Shown: piece after piece, positions 43,771 to 54,396 of the stretch | Layout of the letters: each line of letters begins with the position of its first letter | Numbering within the stretch: position 1 is the stretch's first letter | Assembly: GCA_002707495.1 (NCBI GenBank) | Contig: PAMZ01000007.1 | Location: 1-64,000 of the forward strand | Reading direction: 5' to 3' | Length of the DNA: 64,000 bases | Source: Halobacteriovoraceae bacterium | GTDB lineage: Bacteria; Bdellovibrionota; Bacteriovoracia; Bacteriovoracales; Bacteriovoracaceae | Position numbers and translations under genes: made by a program | The notes under the pieces: generated by a model | Database searches by the model: none | What the model was told of the DNA's origin: nothing | Seen by the model: only the letters and a program-made list of their open reading frames with translations

Positions 43771-46107
43771 ATGCTTAAATATATTCAATACCAGACATCC
43801 GAAGATTTTTTTGAACAATATTCACATTTTGTGAGTAGTCCACTGGTTATTTGTCCAAATCCCCAAAAAGCTGATGAGGCCCGCTCTAGATTTGAACGTG
43901 TGGGAGCAAGCTTAGACTGTCTAACGATATCGAAGTTTATGCAGGACCAAATAGGTGAGCTTTTAGATGAAGAAACTTTAGGGTTGAGAAAGAATAAGTC
44001 TGCTTTGACGCTTTTTTTAGGGGCCATTTGGAAAAAGCTCAAAGGCGAAACAAACTATATGGAGTTCGTGCAAGCTTTTAATATTTTTACCGAACTTCGA
44101 AGTTATAGTGTGGAGACTTCAGTCATAGAAGGTGTTCTTGAGCTTTACGATGACAGTCTTGCAGAAATTATCATTGTTTTTCAAAAAGTGATGACAGACT
44201 TGGATATTATTGATGAGCATGGCGCTTATAATCTTCTTACTCAAAGAATCAGAGAGGGAGATCTTCCTGTCGATCATAATTTGCCAGAAGAAGTTTTGCT
44301 CTACGGGTTTGAGACTATGACAGCCTCTCAACTGGATCTTCTGAAAATCTTATCGACAAGAACGAAAATCGGACTATTGATTCATGAGCATCTCCTAGAA
44401 ACCTCGACTACGATGGATTGGGTTGGTTGGTTGAAAACAGATTTAGTTGAAAGTGTTCCTGCTCTCAAACGAGAGCCCTCACCGGTGAAGGCTTTTGAGT
44501 ACTCACCAGGCTTTCTTGCGCACTCTCTTCCTAGAGAACATGATGTTGTCATTTTAGGAGCCAAAAAAAATCAATACCACTATATTCAAGAAATACCTTA
44601 CGCATTCCAATATAAACAGTCAGTGGATCTTTTCTCTCATGCTTTTAAAACGGTGTGGAGAGAGCTTGAGGAGTATACGGGACCTATTGAGAGACTTAAA
44701 AATTATTTAATTGAGAAAATCTCAGAATTCAGTACTTCTCAGAAGTATTTTGAAATTAAAGTCTGTTTGGTTATTTTGAATAAACTAAGCGAGTGGGAAG
44801 AAATCTCAGACGAAAACCAATCACTGGGTCATTTCGATTTGAAAATCATAAGAGATGCAAGTGAACTAGACTTACCAAGACTAAATAAATTTGACCCAAA
44901 TGGTGAGGGAGTGATCCGAGACCTCTCTCAAACTGAAGGCTTGACGCAAAAAAAAGTAGCCTTGGTTATTGGTTCTCAATATCAGAGACTAAAATTTTCC
45001 GATCATAATTATACGGATTCAATTGAAGCTTACTTAGCAGCTATTGGGCCTTTACGAAGGTCAGACTTTGAGTTTAATTTGTATCTTGCCAAGCTAAAAG
45101 AATTAATAACACTTAATCAGGTTGATTTATTTATCGAGCAGGGTCTATTAAAGTCTGAAAAACAATGGAAGAGGCTCTTGGATCACTTTGATTTTGATGC
45201 AAAGCCAGTGACATTAAATCTTAAAAGTAAGACCAGCTATTACGAGCCTGAAGTTAGAGTCACTCCATTGGAAAGAGTTTCTTCTTCCAGACTGCAGGTT
45301 TATACAGATTGCCCTAAAAAATATTATTTTTCATATATCGAAAAGCTTGAGCCGAGAATTCATTTAAAAGAGCATCTTGACTCTATGGAATTAGGACAAA
45401 TTCAGCACAAAATTATTGAAGTGTATCTTTCAAATTATAAAGAATTTGACGAAGCAGCCTATTTAAAAACTCTCAATGAAACCTTAGAGTCTTTCTTAGA
45501 AAAAAAGAATCAAGTTCAAATAGAGGGTATCATGGTCGAAACGAGGGCTTATACCCAAAAGATTATTTCTGCTTTGCTCGAAATCTCTAAGGATCTTCAA
45601 CTTAAAATTGAATTTGAAAGGGACTTTAATTTTCAAGGCGAAAAGCTGCAATATATTGGAAGTGTGGACTGTTTTGGCACTGGTACATTATTGGATTTAG
45701 TCCTGGATTTTAAAAGAAGTGGATTTAGTTTTTCTAGTCAAACAAATATTTTAGAGTTTGAAAAAAACCAATTATGGTTCTATCTCTCAAGACTTAAAGA
45801 TTTAGGGCTAATCGTAGGTGAAAAGCCGATTGTATTTGGCTATATAGATCTTTCTGATCTTTCGAATTCCCTATTGTTTTCAAACGATAAAGAAGTCTTA
45901 TCTCTTGTGACAGGGCATCTTGGAGGCTCTAGAACAAAGGTTATCGAAGATCTCGCCAGTTATTTAAATGATTATAGAGAACTTGAAGATAATCTTCTAG
46001 ATGAGTTAATAGCACAAAAAGCCTTTCCCCCCTCTCCTCGTGATACAAAGGTATGTGATTTTTGTTTTCTCAACGCCACTTGCTCAAGAGGGGGGTTAAA
46101 TGGTTAG
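43771..46107 (+). CDS. addB: AddB-like PD-(D/E)XK nuclease with Fe-S cluster
   Basis: 778 residues. The N-terminal half is a UvrD-like but degenerate helicase region without a clear Walker A. The nuclease begins at SSRLQVYTDCPKKYYFSYI (Cys514) and ends with C762-x2-C765-x5-C771; these four Cys form the [4Fe-4S] cluster known from AddB and Cas4. Active-site residues are likely in ELGQIQHKIIE and DLVLDFKRSG. With AddA it would resect double-strand breaks for recombination. It is shorter than typical AddB (about 1,100-1,200 residues). It overlaps addA by 8 bases. Confidence 0.75.
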   Translation: MLKYIQYQTSEDFFEQYSHFVSSPLVICPNPQKADEARSRFERVGASLDCLTISKFMQDQIGELLDEETLGLRKNKSALTLFLGAIWKKLKGETNYMEFVQAFNIFTELRSYSVETSVIEGVLELYDDSLAEIIIVFQKVMTDLDIIDEHGAYNLLTQRIREGDLPVDHNLPEEVLLYGFETMTASQLDLLKILSTRTKIGLLIHEHLLETSTTMDWVGWLKTDLVESVPALKREPSPVKAFEYSPGFLAHSLPREHDVVILGAKKNQYHYIQEIPYAFQYKQSVDLFSHAFKTVWRELEEYTGPIERLKNYLIEKISEFSTSQKYFEIKVCLVILNKLSEWEEISDENQSLGHFDLKIIRDASELDLPRLNKFDPNGEGVIRDLSQTEGLTQKKVALVIGSQYQRLKFSDHNYTDSIEAYLAAIGPLRRSDFEFNLYLAKLKELITLNQVDLFIEQGLLKSEKQWKRLLDHFDFDAKPVTLNLKSKTSYYEPEVRVTPLERVSSSRLQVYTDCPKKYYFSYIEKLEPRIHLKEHLDSMELGQIQHKIIEVYLSNYKEFDEAAYLKTLNETLESFLEKKNQVQIEGIMVETRAYTQKIISALLEISKDLQLKIEFERDFNFQGEKLQYIGSVDCFGTGTLLDLVLDFKRSGFSFSSQTNILEFEKNQLWFYLSRLKDLGLIVGEKPIVFGYIDLSDLSNSLLFSNDKEVLSLVTGHLGGSRTKVIEDLASYLNDYRELEDNLLDELIAQKAFPPSPRDTKVCDFCFLNATCSRGGLNG

Positions 46108-49100
46108 TCCTAATCTTGAACAGAAAAAAGCGATTGAACATCAAGGTGGAGTGCTCTTGAGTGCTGGTGCTGGTTCAGGAAAGACTTTCGTTTTAGAAAA
46201 CCATGTTATTTATTTGACTGAACAGTGGATAGAAGAGTTTCAAAAAAAACCTCAAGTAGTAGATCTTAGATCTTATCTTAGACAGAAATTCAAATCAGTT
46301 GTCCTTATGACTTTTACTCGCAAAGCTGCGGGAGAACTAGAGTTGAGGATTCAAAAGTCTTTTGAAAGAAAAGCCTCTGAGAATGAAATCTGGCAGGTGG
46401 CACTTAAAGAATTACCTTCTCTAACCGTTGGAACCATACATAGCTTTTGTTTAAAACTTATCTCTCAAGGTTTTTTTCCGAGTCTTCCTAGCGCCCAGAG
46501 AATGCTATCAGATAGCGAATTTCATGCCTTAATTGAAAATTACCTAGAAAATTGGTTGGATGAAAATAAATCTTTTGAACTAACAGAGCTCTTTCATAAA
46601 CAACAGAAAAGCTTAACTGAGTCCATTCAGGCCATTATGATGGATCCGTCTTTAAGAGTAGCTTGGGATGAATCGAATCTTGAAGAATTGGAAGATTCGC
46701 GAGTCAATGAAATTATAAAGGATCTCTATCAAGAATTTGGCTTAATGAATTGCAGTCAGGACTTTCCTCTTGATTCCTATTCCGAATTTAAGTCCAAGCC
46801 TTGGTTTAAAACGTTTGAAGACTATTTGAAGGAGAACTCTTATTTTAGTGTAGATATACCAGGCTTTTTAAAGGCGATGAGTTTTTTTAAACAAAGAGAC
46901 TTTAAAATTCCTCGGACCCCCACTGGAAAGACTTTGCCACAAGACATTCCTGAATTCTGGGAGAATATAAAAGGGCTTAAAGACTTTTGTAAGAATTACG
47001 GCCAAGACATCCAAGCTTTTTTAGATTTTAGACAGTCTCATGTCATACCTTGGTTCAGTCAAATAAAGAATTTAGTTAGTTTTGTAGAGTCAGAATATCA
47101 GAAACAGGAAGGACTCACTTTTTCAGATCTTGAATTTTATGTTTTTAAGGGTTTGATGAGGAAAAATTCAGTAGAGCGAATTAGAGAGCAGTATAAATAC
47201 TTTATCGTGGATGAATTCCAAGACACATCTTATATACAATTCGAAATCTTGAGAAGGTTGATAAATAACGACTTTAATCACCTTTTTTGTGTTGGTGACG
47301 TCAAACAGGCTATCTATGGTTTTAGAGGGGGAGAGCTGGGTGTCTTCATGGAGTGCTCTAAAAAAATGGGGCAAAGACTTTCTCTAAAGAACAATTATCG
47401 TTCCGCGAAAAATATTATTGAATTTAATAATGTTTTTTTTGAAAAACTTTTTCAAAAGGGTAAAGGTTTCCAAGGACTAGAAATAAATCAAATTCCCTAT
47501 GAATCCCAAGCCGTACCAGAAACAACAAATTTAGAGGGTTCAATTAGAAAAATTTCTAAAAAGATTTTCCCAGATGACACCAAGGTCTCAAATTTTGAAA
47601 TTAATTACTTAGAAGCTCAATCTCTTTTAGAGCAAATTAAAAATGCACCGCTAGATGAAGAGGTGGCCATACTGTACAGAAAATTAGCGCCCAGTCGTCA
47701 ACTTATAAAATTATTAATGGAAGAAGAAATAGGATTCAGTGCTCAGGTAAAAGTACCTTACGGTGAAGATCCAATTGTAGGATTGTTTTTTACCTTGATT
47801 CAAAGAGATCTTAATCAAGAAGACGAAAACAGAGATGGGTCGGCGCTTTTATTGATAAAGCAGTATATATCTTTGATTAATGGAGATCCTCAGAATGTTT
47901 GTTCATCCTTGCTGATGGAGTTTGATAGAAATCACCAATTTTTTGATCTCAGTTATGCTTTTGAAAAATTTATAGAAAGCCTGGATATAGCTAATACAAA
48001 GTTTGGGCTTAATTTCGCTTATATTCAAGATATTATTAATATTGAGCTTGATACCGAACGAATTTATTTACGCTTAAAACGCGAGTCAGGGGAGGCAAAC
48101 TCGGTAGAATTTAAATACGGAGAAAACCCTGATCGTATAAAAATCATGACTGCTCATGCTTCAAAAGGGTTAGAGTTTGATCATGTATTTCTTGGGGGAA
48201 TCTATACTAATGATTCTCGTTTTCCTGATAGTAGTCTTATTGGTAAAGTCCCTTCTAGTTTTAAATGGTCTGAAACGATATTTGGAAAGAACAAATACAA
48301 AACTCCTCATTTAATTTTAGAAGAAATCCAAACTAAGAATAAAGAATTTTCAGAAAACAAACGTCTTTTCTATGTAGCGAATACGCGAGCTGTAAAAACA
48401 TTATCTTGGGTCGAATTAGATTTTTCTGAAAGAAAGAGAGAGCGAGATCAGAGTTCCCATTGGTTTAAGGGGATTGAATCTGTCATGAGTGAGCTAGATT
48501 TCAAGACAGAAACTATTGAAAGCTTAAATTCAAAAATTAACACAGATATATCTCAATTAAAAAATTCCCCTCCACTATTTCATATTAGTAAGGGGGGACT
48601 TCTTTTGAAAAAAGAAAAGAGCTCCTCAATGCTCCTTCCCGAGTTATCAGTTACTCGATTGTCTCAAGTTGAAGTTTGTCCTAGAAAATTCTATTTGGGT
48701 AATATTTGTAAGATCTCAGAGGATGATTTAGGTATTTTAGAGGGGAGAAGATCTTCGTCAAATAATGACTTTGAAGTGGACGAGAGAGCACCCTCCTCTG
48801 CAGAAAGAGGAACTAAAATTCACGAGTTAATATCTCAATTAATTAAGGCTGACTATCTTCCTGATGAAATTGATCTGAATAAAGGAGATCGAACTAAAGC
48901 AGAGTGGGCTGTGGAAAATATCAAAAGCCTTGGGGAAAACTTTGATTATTATTCCGAAAACCAAATTAAGTTTGAAATTTTTAACTATATGGTTTCAGGA
49001 ATTCCCGATTTATATGCTCTAAATTCAAATGAGAATAGGGCCGAGATTTGGGATTTTAAAACAGGGAAATATGCTGAAGATAAGCTTCCCCCATATTGGT

Positions 49101-49333
49101 TTCAGCTTTATGCTTACGCTTATGCGCTTTTTTCTCTCAATCTAGTGAGAAAAGAGACTCCGATAAAATTAGTCTTGTGTTTTGTAGATGAAGAGAAAAA
49201 TGTTGAGAAAACTGTTCAGTTAAACGATGTTGAAAGATTTTTAAACTTGGCCCTAGAAAAAACCCAAACCCCTTGGGTTGTCGATACTTCTCATTGCCAA
49301 TATTGTCAGTTTCAAAAGATTTGTAAGCAATAG
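46100..49333 (+). CDS. addA: AddA-like helicase-nuclease with an Fe-S-type C-terminus
   Basis: 1,077 residues. UvrD-type helicase motifs: Walker A GAGSGKT (near residue 26), FTRKAAGEL, VDEFQDTSYIQFE, GDVKQAIYGFRGG, MTAHASKGLEFDHVFLGG and NKRLFYVANTRA. The C-terminal nuclease shows EIWDFKTGKYAEDKLPPYWFQL, with the DFKTG active-site strand and QLYAYAYAL. Cys860 (EVCPRKFYL) and C1066-x2-C1069-x5-C1075 would make a second Fe-S nuclease of Cas4/AddB type, which standard AddA lacks. The pair should process DNA ends. The start is internal to addB. Confidence 0.85.
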   Translation: MVSPNLEQKKAIEHQGGVLLSAGAGSGKTFVLENHVIYLTEQWIEEFQKKPQVVDLRSYLRQKFKSVVLMTFTRKAAGELELRIQKSFERKASENEIWQVALKELPSLTVGTIHSFCLKLISQGFFPSLPSAQRMLSDSEFHALIENYLENWLDENKSFELTELFHKQQKSLTESIQAIMMDPSLRVAWDESNLEELEDSRVNEIIKDLYQEFGLMNCSQDFPLDSYSEFKSKPWFKTFEDYLKENSYFSVDIPGFLKAMSFFKQRDFKIPRTPTGKTLPQDIPEFWENIKGLKDFCKNYGQDIQAFLDFRQSHVIPWFSQIKNLVSFVESEYQKQEGLTFSDLEFYVFKGLMRKNSVERIREQYKYFIVDEFQDTSYIQFEILRRLINNDFNHLFCVGDVKQAIYGFRGGELGVFMECSKKMGQRLSLKNNYRSAKNIIEFNNVFFEKLFQKGKGFQGLEINQIPYESQAVPETTNLEGSIRKISKKIFPDDTKVSNFEINYLEAQSLLEQIKNAPLDEEVAILYRKLAPSRQLIKLLMEEEIGFSAQVKVPYGEDPIVGLFFTLIQRDLNQEDENRDGSALLLIKQYISLINGDPQNVCSSLLMEFDRNHQFFDLSYAFEKFIESLDIANTKFGLNFAYIQDIINIELDTERIYLRLKRESGEANSVEFKYGENPDRIKIMTAHASKGLEFDHVFLGGIYTNDSRFPDSSLIGKVPSSFKWSETIFGKNKYKTPHLILEEIQTKNKEFSENKRLFYVANTRAVKTLSWVELDFSERKRERDQSSHWFKGIESVMSELDFKTETIESLNSKINTDISQLKNSPPLFHISKGGLLLKKEKSSSMLLPELSVTRLSQVEVCPRKFYLGNICKISEDDLGILEGRRSSSNNDFEVDERAPSSAERGTKIHELISQLIKADYLPDEIDLNKGDRTKAEWAVENIKSLGENFDYYSENQIKFEIFNYMVSGIPDLYALNSNENRAEIWDFKTGKYAEDKLPPYWFQLYAYAYALFSLNLVRKETPIKLVLCFVDEEKNVEKTVQLNDVERFLNLALEKTQTPWVVDTSHCQYCQFQKICKQ

Positions 49334-49401
49334 CGATCCTATATTGCGCCAAACCCAAAAACTGTTAAAATTTAAGTAGTTAGTCTTAAACAAGGATGTT
49401 T

Positions 49402-50124
49402 ATGAAACGAATTATATCGCTTATTGGAATCGGCATTTTTTCTGCGATTTCTTCAACTTTTTCTCCAACAAATTCTTTTGCTGCTGAAAACAACGTTTAT
49501 GATTTTTCTTGGCTAGATAAAGAAAAAGAAGTTTACGTTTTACAAAATAGAAAGTTTAGAAAAAAAGGTGCCTTCTATGTGGGTGGCACTTATGGTCTTT
49601 CGGTTAACGGTGCTTATATTGATAGCACTGAGATAAATTTAATGGCTGGCTTCTTTTTCTCTGAAGACTGGGGTCTTGAATTTAGTTATAAGACTGCTGA
49701 AGGTGAAGAGAATAAGACGTATGAGGGTATTACAGCTCAGAACGCTGTAGCCTTTTTTAGACAAATAGAAACTGCGACAACAGCGATGATTGTTTGGTCC
49801 CCTTTTTATTCAAAGATAAATACTTTCAATAAAATATTTTACTATGATTGGATGTTTGGATTGGGATTAGCAAATGTCTCTACCACTGACAATCGTAAGG
49901 AATTTACGGCAGGATCAGATTCCAACCAGTTAACAGAAGAGGACTTATCTGGAGTCTCCTGGATGACGGCTTTGCGATTTTATATTACTGAGGATTGGAG
50001 TACCCGAATTGATTTTCGAGGTATGCATGTAAATGCTGATTCAGCAATCAGTGGAGAAACAGATACAGAGAAGCGTTGGAATAATTATTACACTTTTAAT
50101 TTTGGAATAAACTACGCTTTCTAA
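49402..50124 (+). CDS. Outer-membrane beta-barrel protein of the gliding-type cluster
   Basis: 240 residues from ATG 49402, preferred because AAGGA then lies at normal distance; ATG 49396 would nearly touch it. Signal peptide to about residue 28 (NSFA). VYVLQNRKFRKKGAFYVGG opens an eight-strand-like barrel that ends in FNFGINYAF, like the delta-proteobacterial outer-membrane barrel domain family (TIGR04565) found in adventurous gliding loci. It is the first gene of a seven-gene operon and 16 bases from the next gene. It probably forms the outer-membrane part of the complex. Confidence 0.78.
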   Translation: MKRIISLIGIGIFSAISSTFSPTNSFAAENNVYDFSWLDKEKEVYVLQNRKFRKKGAFYVGGTYGLSVNGAYIDSTEINLMAGFFFSEDWGLEFSYKTAEGEENKTYEGITAQNAVAFFRQIETATTAMIVWSPFYSKINTFNKIFYYDWMFGLGLANVSTTDNRKEFTAGSDSNQLTEEDLSGVSWMTALRFYITEDWSTRIDFRGMHVNADSAISGETDTEKRWNNYYTFNFGINYAF

Positions 50125-50140
50125 ACTGGAGGAGAACAGG

Positions 50141-51541
50141 ATGTTCCCAAAAAGATTATTAATTTTAAGCTTGATGAGTGCTTTTATATCGACAACTGGA
50201 GTTGCAGGTTGGAATCAGGCTAATCAGGCTTTCCAGTCAAACGCTGGTAATAAAGAGAAGAGAATTCTACTTGAGCTTGTTGATGAGGGGTATTATTTTA
50301 GTGCACTTCCCTTGATGAAAGAACATCTCACTACCAGTTCAAGAGATCTTGATTTAGCCATGGAGAGAGCTCTTTCCAAAATTATTGCAACTGTCGGAGT
50401 CAAACAGTTTGAGACCTTGCCAAGTCGTTATTTAGCCAGATCTAGCTCTCAGAATATGAGATATATTAATGCAAAAAAATTAATGCGTGAGCAAAAATAT
50501 GCAGATGCAATCAGACTTCTTAAAGGAATAAGAAAAAATCATCCCATCTCTCCGTATGCCTATAATATGTTGGGTTCTATTTATTCAATTGAAAAAAGTT
50601 ATGCTAACGCAAGTGTAGCCTTTAGAGATTGTATTGGGGTTAGTAACGCAAGAATAAATGTTAATCGCAGTGACAGGCTAAAACTAAACAGGGACTACTG
50701 TCTAGCTGGCCTAGCTCGAAATAAGTTTGGAGCTGCAGATTATAATGACAGTGACCTATTATATTTAGATATTCCAAAATCATCACCTGTGTGGCCTGAG
50801 ATCCTATTTGAAGAAGCTTGGAATAGTTATTATCAAAAAAACTACAATAGATCATTGGGGAAACTAGTCACTTATAAAGCACCTGTATTTGAACACGTTT
50901 TTAACCCAGAAATTGAAGTTTTAAATGCTTTGACCTATCTCAGATTATGTCTTTATCAGGATGCGAGAAATATTTCAGATGACTTTTATGCCAAATACAT
51001 CGACGATGCTAAAAAATTAAGAGCTTACTTGCGTAAGTATAGAACGAATTATGATTTCTATTATGATCTCGTTTCTAGATACGAGCAGTCACGTTATGCC
51101 CCCTCTGAGTTGATGGCAACACTCTTTAAAAGCATTTCAAGAGAGCAAGTATATGAAGATATGAAGTCTCAATTAAAAGGTGCGATTTATGAGTACCGAA
51201 GAATAAAAGGGCAAAGAGATAATAGGTTTAAAAGATATGTCATTCAAAACTTACAAGAGGCCATCGGAGCTCAAAAAACAATCCTAGGTTCATTTATCCG
51301 TTCAAAATTGACTTCTCATTATGCTCAACTCTTTAGAGCTTTTGAAGGTATGAGCTATATTAAATTAGAGGTTTTGGCACAGAAAAAAGCCAAACTCTAT
51401 TCCTTCGAAAAAGACAATAGGTCTAGAGGGGATATTAAATATATCCAAAGAAATGAAAAACAATATTTCTGGGATTTTAACGGAGAATTTTGGGCAGATG
51501 AGTTAGGTGACTATGTCTTTGCCTTGAAGTCGGAGTGCTAA
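50141..51541 (+). CDS. Secreted TPR protein, gliding-cluster type
   Basis: 466 residues; signal peptide about 1-23 (ISTTGVA). TPR-like helical repeats run through residues 50-260 (YADAIRLLKGIRKNHPISPYAYNMLGSIYS, then YANASVAFRDCIGVS). The C-terminal part is helical without clear TPR consensus. GGAGG precedes the start. Periplasmic TPR scaffolds of this size are part of Myxococcus Glt complexes; exact equivalence (for example to GltC) is not provable from sequence alone. It overlaps the next gene at a TAATG junction. Confidence 0.78.
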   Translation: MFPKRLLILSLMSAFISTTGVAGWNQANQAFQSNAGNKEKRILLELVDEGYYFSALPLMKEHLTTSSRDLDLAMERALSKIIATVGVKQFETLPSRYLARSSSQNMRYINAKKLMREQKYADAIRLLKGIRKNHPISPYAYNMLGSIYSIEKSYANASVAFRDCIGVSNARINVNRSDRLKLNRDYCLAGLARNKFGAADYNDSDLLYLDIPKSSPVWPEILFEEAWNSYYQKNYNRSLGKLVTYKAPVFEHVFNPEIEVLNALTYLRLCLYQDARNISDDFYAKYIDDAKKLRAYLRKYRTNYDFYYDLVSRYEQSRYAPSELMATLFKSISREQVYEDMKSQLKGAIYEYRRIKGQRDNRFKRYVIQNLQEAIGAQKTILGSFIRSKLTSHYAQLFRAFEGMSYIKLEVLAQKKAKLYSFEKDNRSRGDIKYIQRNEKQYFWDFNGEFWADELGDYVFALKSEC

Positions 51542-54396
51542 TGTTGAGATATTTATCGCTGCTACTTTTACTTGTTATTTCGTTTAGCCTTGCGGCAAAT
51601 GAAGTTGAACAGAGAAGACAGAAAATTATTGATATCATTAATGAAGAACTTAGTGAGGTTCAAAGGCTAAATTCTCAAACGGGATCTCGTAATCCAGACC
51701 TTTTACTTAGGATGGCGGAGTTAAATCTTGAAAAAGCTAGATTATATAGAGAGAAAGAGAATAAAGAGTTCTTAGAAATTCCTCCTGAGAAAAGAAGAAA
51801 AATTAGTACTCGAAAATATTTTTCAAGATCAACCTCTTACTTTCAAGAGGCTAATAAACTAGCTCTAACTATTGCTAAGCGATTCAAAAATTATAGTAGA
51901 CTAGGCGAGGCTTACTATATTTTAGGCTTTAATGCCAAAGAAGCTGATAAACCTAAAACGGCTAGTAAATATTTGTCTTTAGCGACCCGGAAATCTCGCA
52001 ACTCTACAGTGAAAACAAAGACACAGATTTCTTTAGCAGAAGTCTATTACAATCAAAAAAATTATAAAAAAGCGATACCACTTTACGAAGACGCGTTAAA
52101 AAATGTTACTGATAAATGGTGGACTAAGGATACGTTTAATTTAGCCTGGTGTTATTTTAGAATTAACTCCTACTCTAAAGCGATTTCTACGATGGAGTTA
52201 GTCTACCAGCGCTCGAAAAGCTCCAAATATATAGATATGCGGACTCAAATTGAAAGGGATATAGGACTTTTTTACGCTACCGCAGATCGAATTGACGACG
52301 GAATAAGATTCTATAAGAAATTAGGCCTGAATTTTACCTCTCAACTTTTAACCATCGCCGTAAGTTTAAAAGATCAAGGTAAGTACACATTTGCGGAGAA
52401 AGTGCTTAATCAAGCTGAAAAGTACGAAAAAAGAGATGAAGAACTAGTTTCAATCTACATCGAAAAATTAGTTCTTTACGAAAAATATGCCAAGTATGCG
52501 GAACATCTTTTTACTTCAAAAAAACTATTTCAATTAGCGAAAAAGAAGAAGCTTAATGACACTCAAATGGGACAATTTAAATTTCAAATGGCAAAGGTCT
52601 CAGCACTCATTCAAAGGCAAGTGGTTGGAAAAACTTATCGAAGAGTCAGAAAAGTTCGCAATCAACTGGCTGATCAAGCGATGGACTATTTTGGAATGCT
52701 GGCCCAGCTCGATAAAGATAAAGCAGACGAGTACAAATTTCTTCAAGCTGAAACAGCCTACTCGGTAAAGAGGTTTTCGAGAGCATACGATCATTATAAG
52801 GACACTTACCAGTACACATCCAAAGAAAAGCCGAATTCCAAATTTAGACTGCAAGCTTTGGATGCTATGATTTTAACTTTGGGAAATTTTAGAACACCCA
52901 ATATTAATCAGAATATCTATGTTTTAGAAGAGTATTTAAAAATTTATCCAAAAGGGAAAAAATCAAAAGACGCTTATATTAGACTCTTCAATAATTATAA
53001 AGCTAAAAAAGACTATAGAAGTGCAAGCCTAGTTCTCGATCGATTTGTAAAATATTATCCAGATGATCCAACCCAAGAAAATATGATTGCTGAGTTAATG
53101 GAAGTTAGCAGGAAAGAAAAAGATTATATCACAATAAGAAATTGGATTAATGATATCGAGGCTGGCAAATATAAGGTAAGCCCTGATTACCGCCAAAAGC
53201 TTCAAGAGCTTCTTACCGCTATTCAAATTGATGATGTACAAGGTCAATTGGCAAAAGGAAATAAAAAAACCGCCTTGGTGGGATATTTAAAAATCCTGGA
53301 TGACCCTTACGCTACAAAGAAGAGTAAGGTTAATGCGAAATATAATTTAGCCGCACTCTATTTTGAACTTGGAGATATTGAGAACACTCATAAATGGGCA
53401 AAATCAGCTCTAGAGGAAATGGGAGGCTCAGATGTCTATAAGTTCTCTACTTCTTTTGTAACTATGGCAAATTTTTTATTTAGCGCTCTTGATTTCAAAA
53501 AGTCCTCTGAAATTTCAGAATTATTAGTGGCAAAATTATGTAAGAGAAAGACTAGGAGAAAAAATACTGCCTTTAAAAATGCTGCTTTTATATATCTTGC
53601 AGATGGGCATATCCAAGAGACTGAAAAACTTATAAACACAGCGAAGAGTTGCGGAGTTCCAAGTGCTTATATCTCAGAGGTCGAATATGAAGTCATGCGA
53701 GAATACTTCGAACAAAGAAATTGGAATCGTTATGAGTATTACGTTTTAAAGCTCAAAAATCAAAAAGAGGTCTACTATAAAGTCATTGATGATCTCCTTA
53801 ATTTGATTTCAGTACACTTGCGATTTAATAACCAAGATAAAGTATCTCTCTTTAATAAGTATCTTTGGGAAGCTTATTACAGGGCAAAGAAATCCAAAGA
53901 TTCCATCTCGATGAGAGGTCTTGATTATTTTGCAAGCTTAAAGTTAAAGACTATGGAGACCACGTACAATCAAATGCAATTGATTAAATTCGAGTTCCCG
54001 GAAGAAAGGTTTGCTTCAATCCAAAAAAAGAAATTAGGTCTTTTAACTAAGCTGACTGAGCAAGCCAATGAAGTTCAGGCGGTTGGTTCAGGTGTAGGTA
54101 TCATCAATTCATTTAAATTGCTTTACCAAGCTTATACAGGAGTTGCAAAGGAAGTCTATGAGTTTACTCCGAATGGCAAATCTCCCGAGTATGTAAAGCA
54201 ATTTAAGGCAGATTTCGATCAAGTAGGAAAGCAGCTAGAAGCAGCAGCGAATCAATATATGGTTGAAGCCAAGAGAGCTATCTCCAATAATAGTATTCTT
54301 AATAAGAATAATTTCTTTTTTCAAGATGGGAAATTACCAGTGGAGTTTCATGGTGAAAATTCGGCGGTGCTAATGGATAGGGGAGGCAAGCAATGA
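51541..54396 (+). CDS. Large periplasmic TPR protein (GltD/PglI-like)
   Basis: 951 residues from ATG 51541; GTG 51535 is the alternative but the ATG has GGAG at good spacing and a TAATG junction. Signal peptide MLRYLSLLLLLVISFSLAAN. Many TPR-like units are visible, for example GEAYYILGFNAKEADKPKTASKYLSLA and LAEVYYNQKNYKKAIPLYEDAL, and a low-complexity helical C-terminus. The organisation (large TPR protein followed by a TPR lipoprotein) matches the PglI/AglT pair in the Myxococcus adventurous-gliding locus; the name is inferred from arrangement. Confidence 0.75.
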   Translation: MLRYLSLLLLLVISFSLAANEVEQRRQKIIDIINEELSEVQRLNSQTGSRNPDLLLRMAELNLEKARLYREKENKEFLEIPPEKRRKISTRKYFSRSTSYFQEANKLALTIAKRFKNYSRLGEAYYILGFNAKEADKPKTASKYLSLATRKSRNSTVKTKTQISLAEVYYNQKNYKKAIPLYEDALKNVTDKWWTKDTFNLAWCYFRINSYSKAISTMELVYQRSKSSKYIDMRTQIERDIGLFYATADRIDDGIRFYKKLGLNFTSQLLTIAVSLKDQGKYTFAEKVLNQAEKYEKRDEELVSIYIEKLVLYEKYAKYAEHLFTSKKLFQLAKKKKLNDTQMGQFKFQMAKVSALIQRQVVGKTYRRVRKVRNQLADQAMDYFGMLAQLDKDKADEYKFLQAETAYSVKRFSRAYDHYKDTYQYTSKEKPNSKFRLQALDAMILTLGNFRTPNINQNIYVLEEYLKIYPKGKKSKDAYIRLFNNYKAKKDYRSASLVLDRFVKYYPDDPTQENMIAELMEVSRKEKDYITIRNWINDIEAGKYKVSPDYRQKLQELLTAIQIDDVQGQLAKGNKKTALVGYLKILDDPYATKKSKVNAKYNLAALYFELGDIENTHKWAKSALEEMGGSDVYKFSTSFVTMANFLFSALDFKKSSEISELLVAKLCKRKTRRKNTAFKNAAFIYLADGHIQETEKLINTAKSCGVPSAYISEVEYEVMREYFEQRNWNRYEYYVLKLKNQKEVYYKVIDDLLNLISVHLRFNNQDKVSLFNKYLWEAYYRAKKSKDSISMRGLDYFASLKLKTMETTYNQMQLIKFEFPEERFASIQKKKLGLLTKLTEQANEVQAVGSGVGIINSFKLLYQAYTGVAKEVYEFTPNGKSPEYVKQFKADFDQVGKQLEAAANQYMVEAKRAISNNSILNKNNFFFQDGKLPVEFHGENSAVLMDRGGKQ

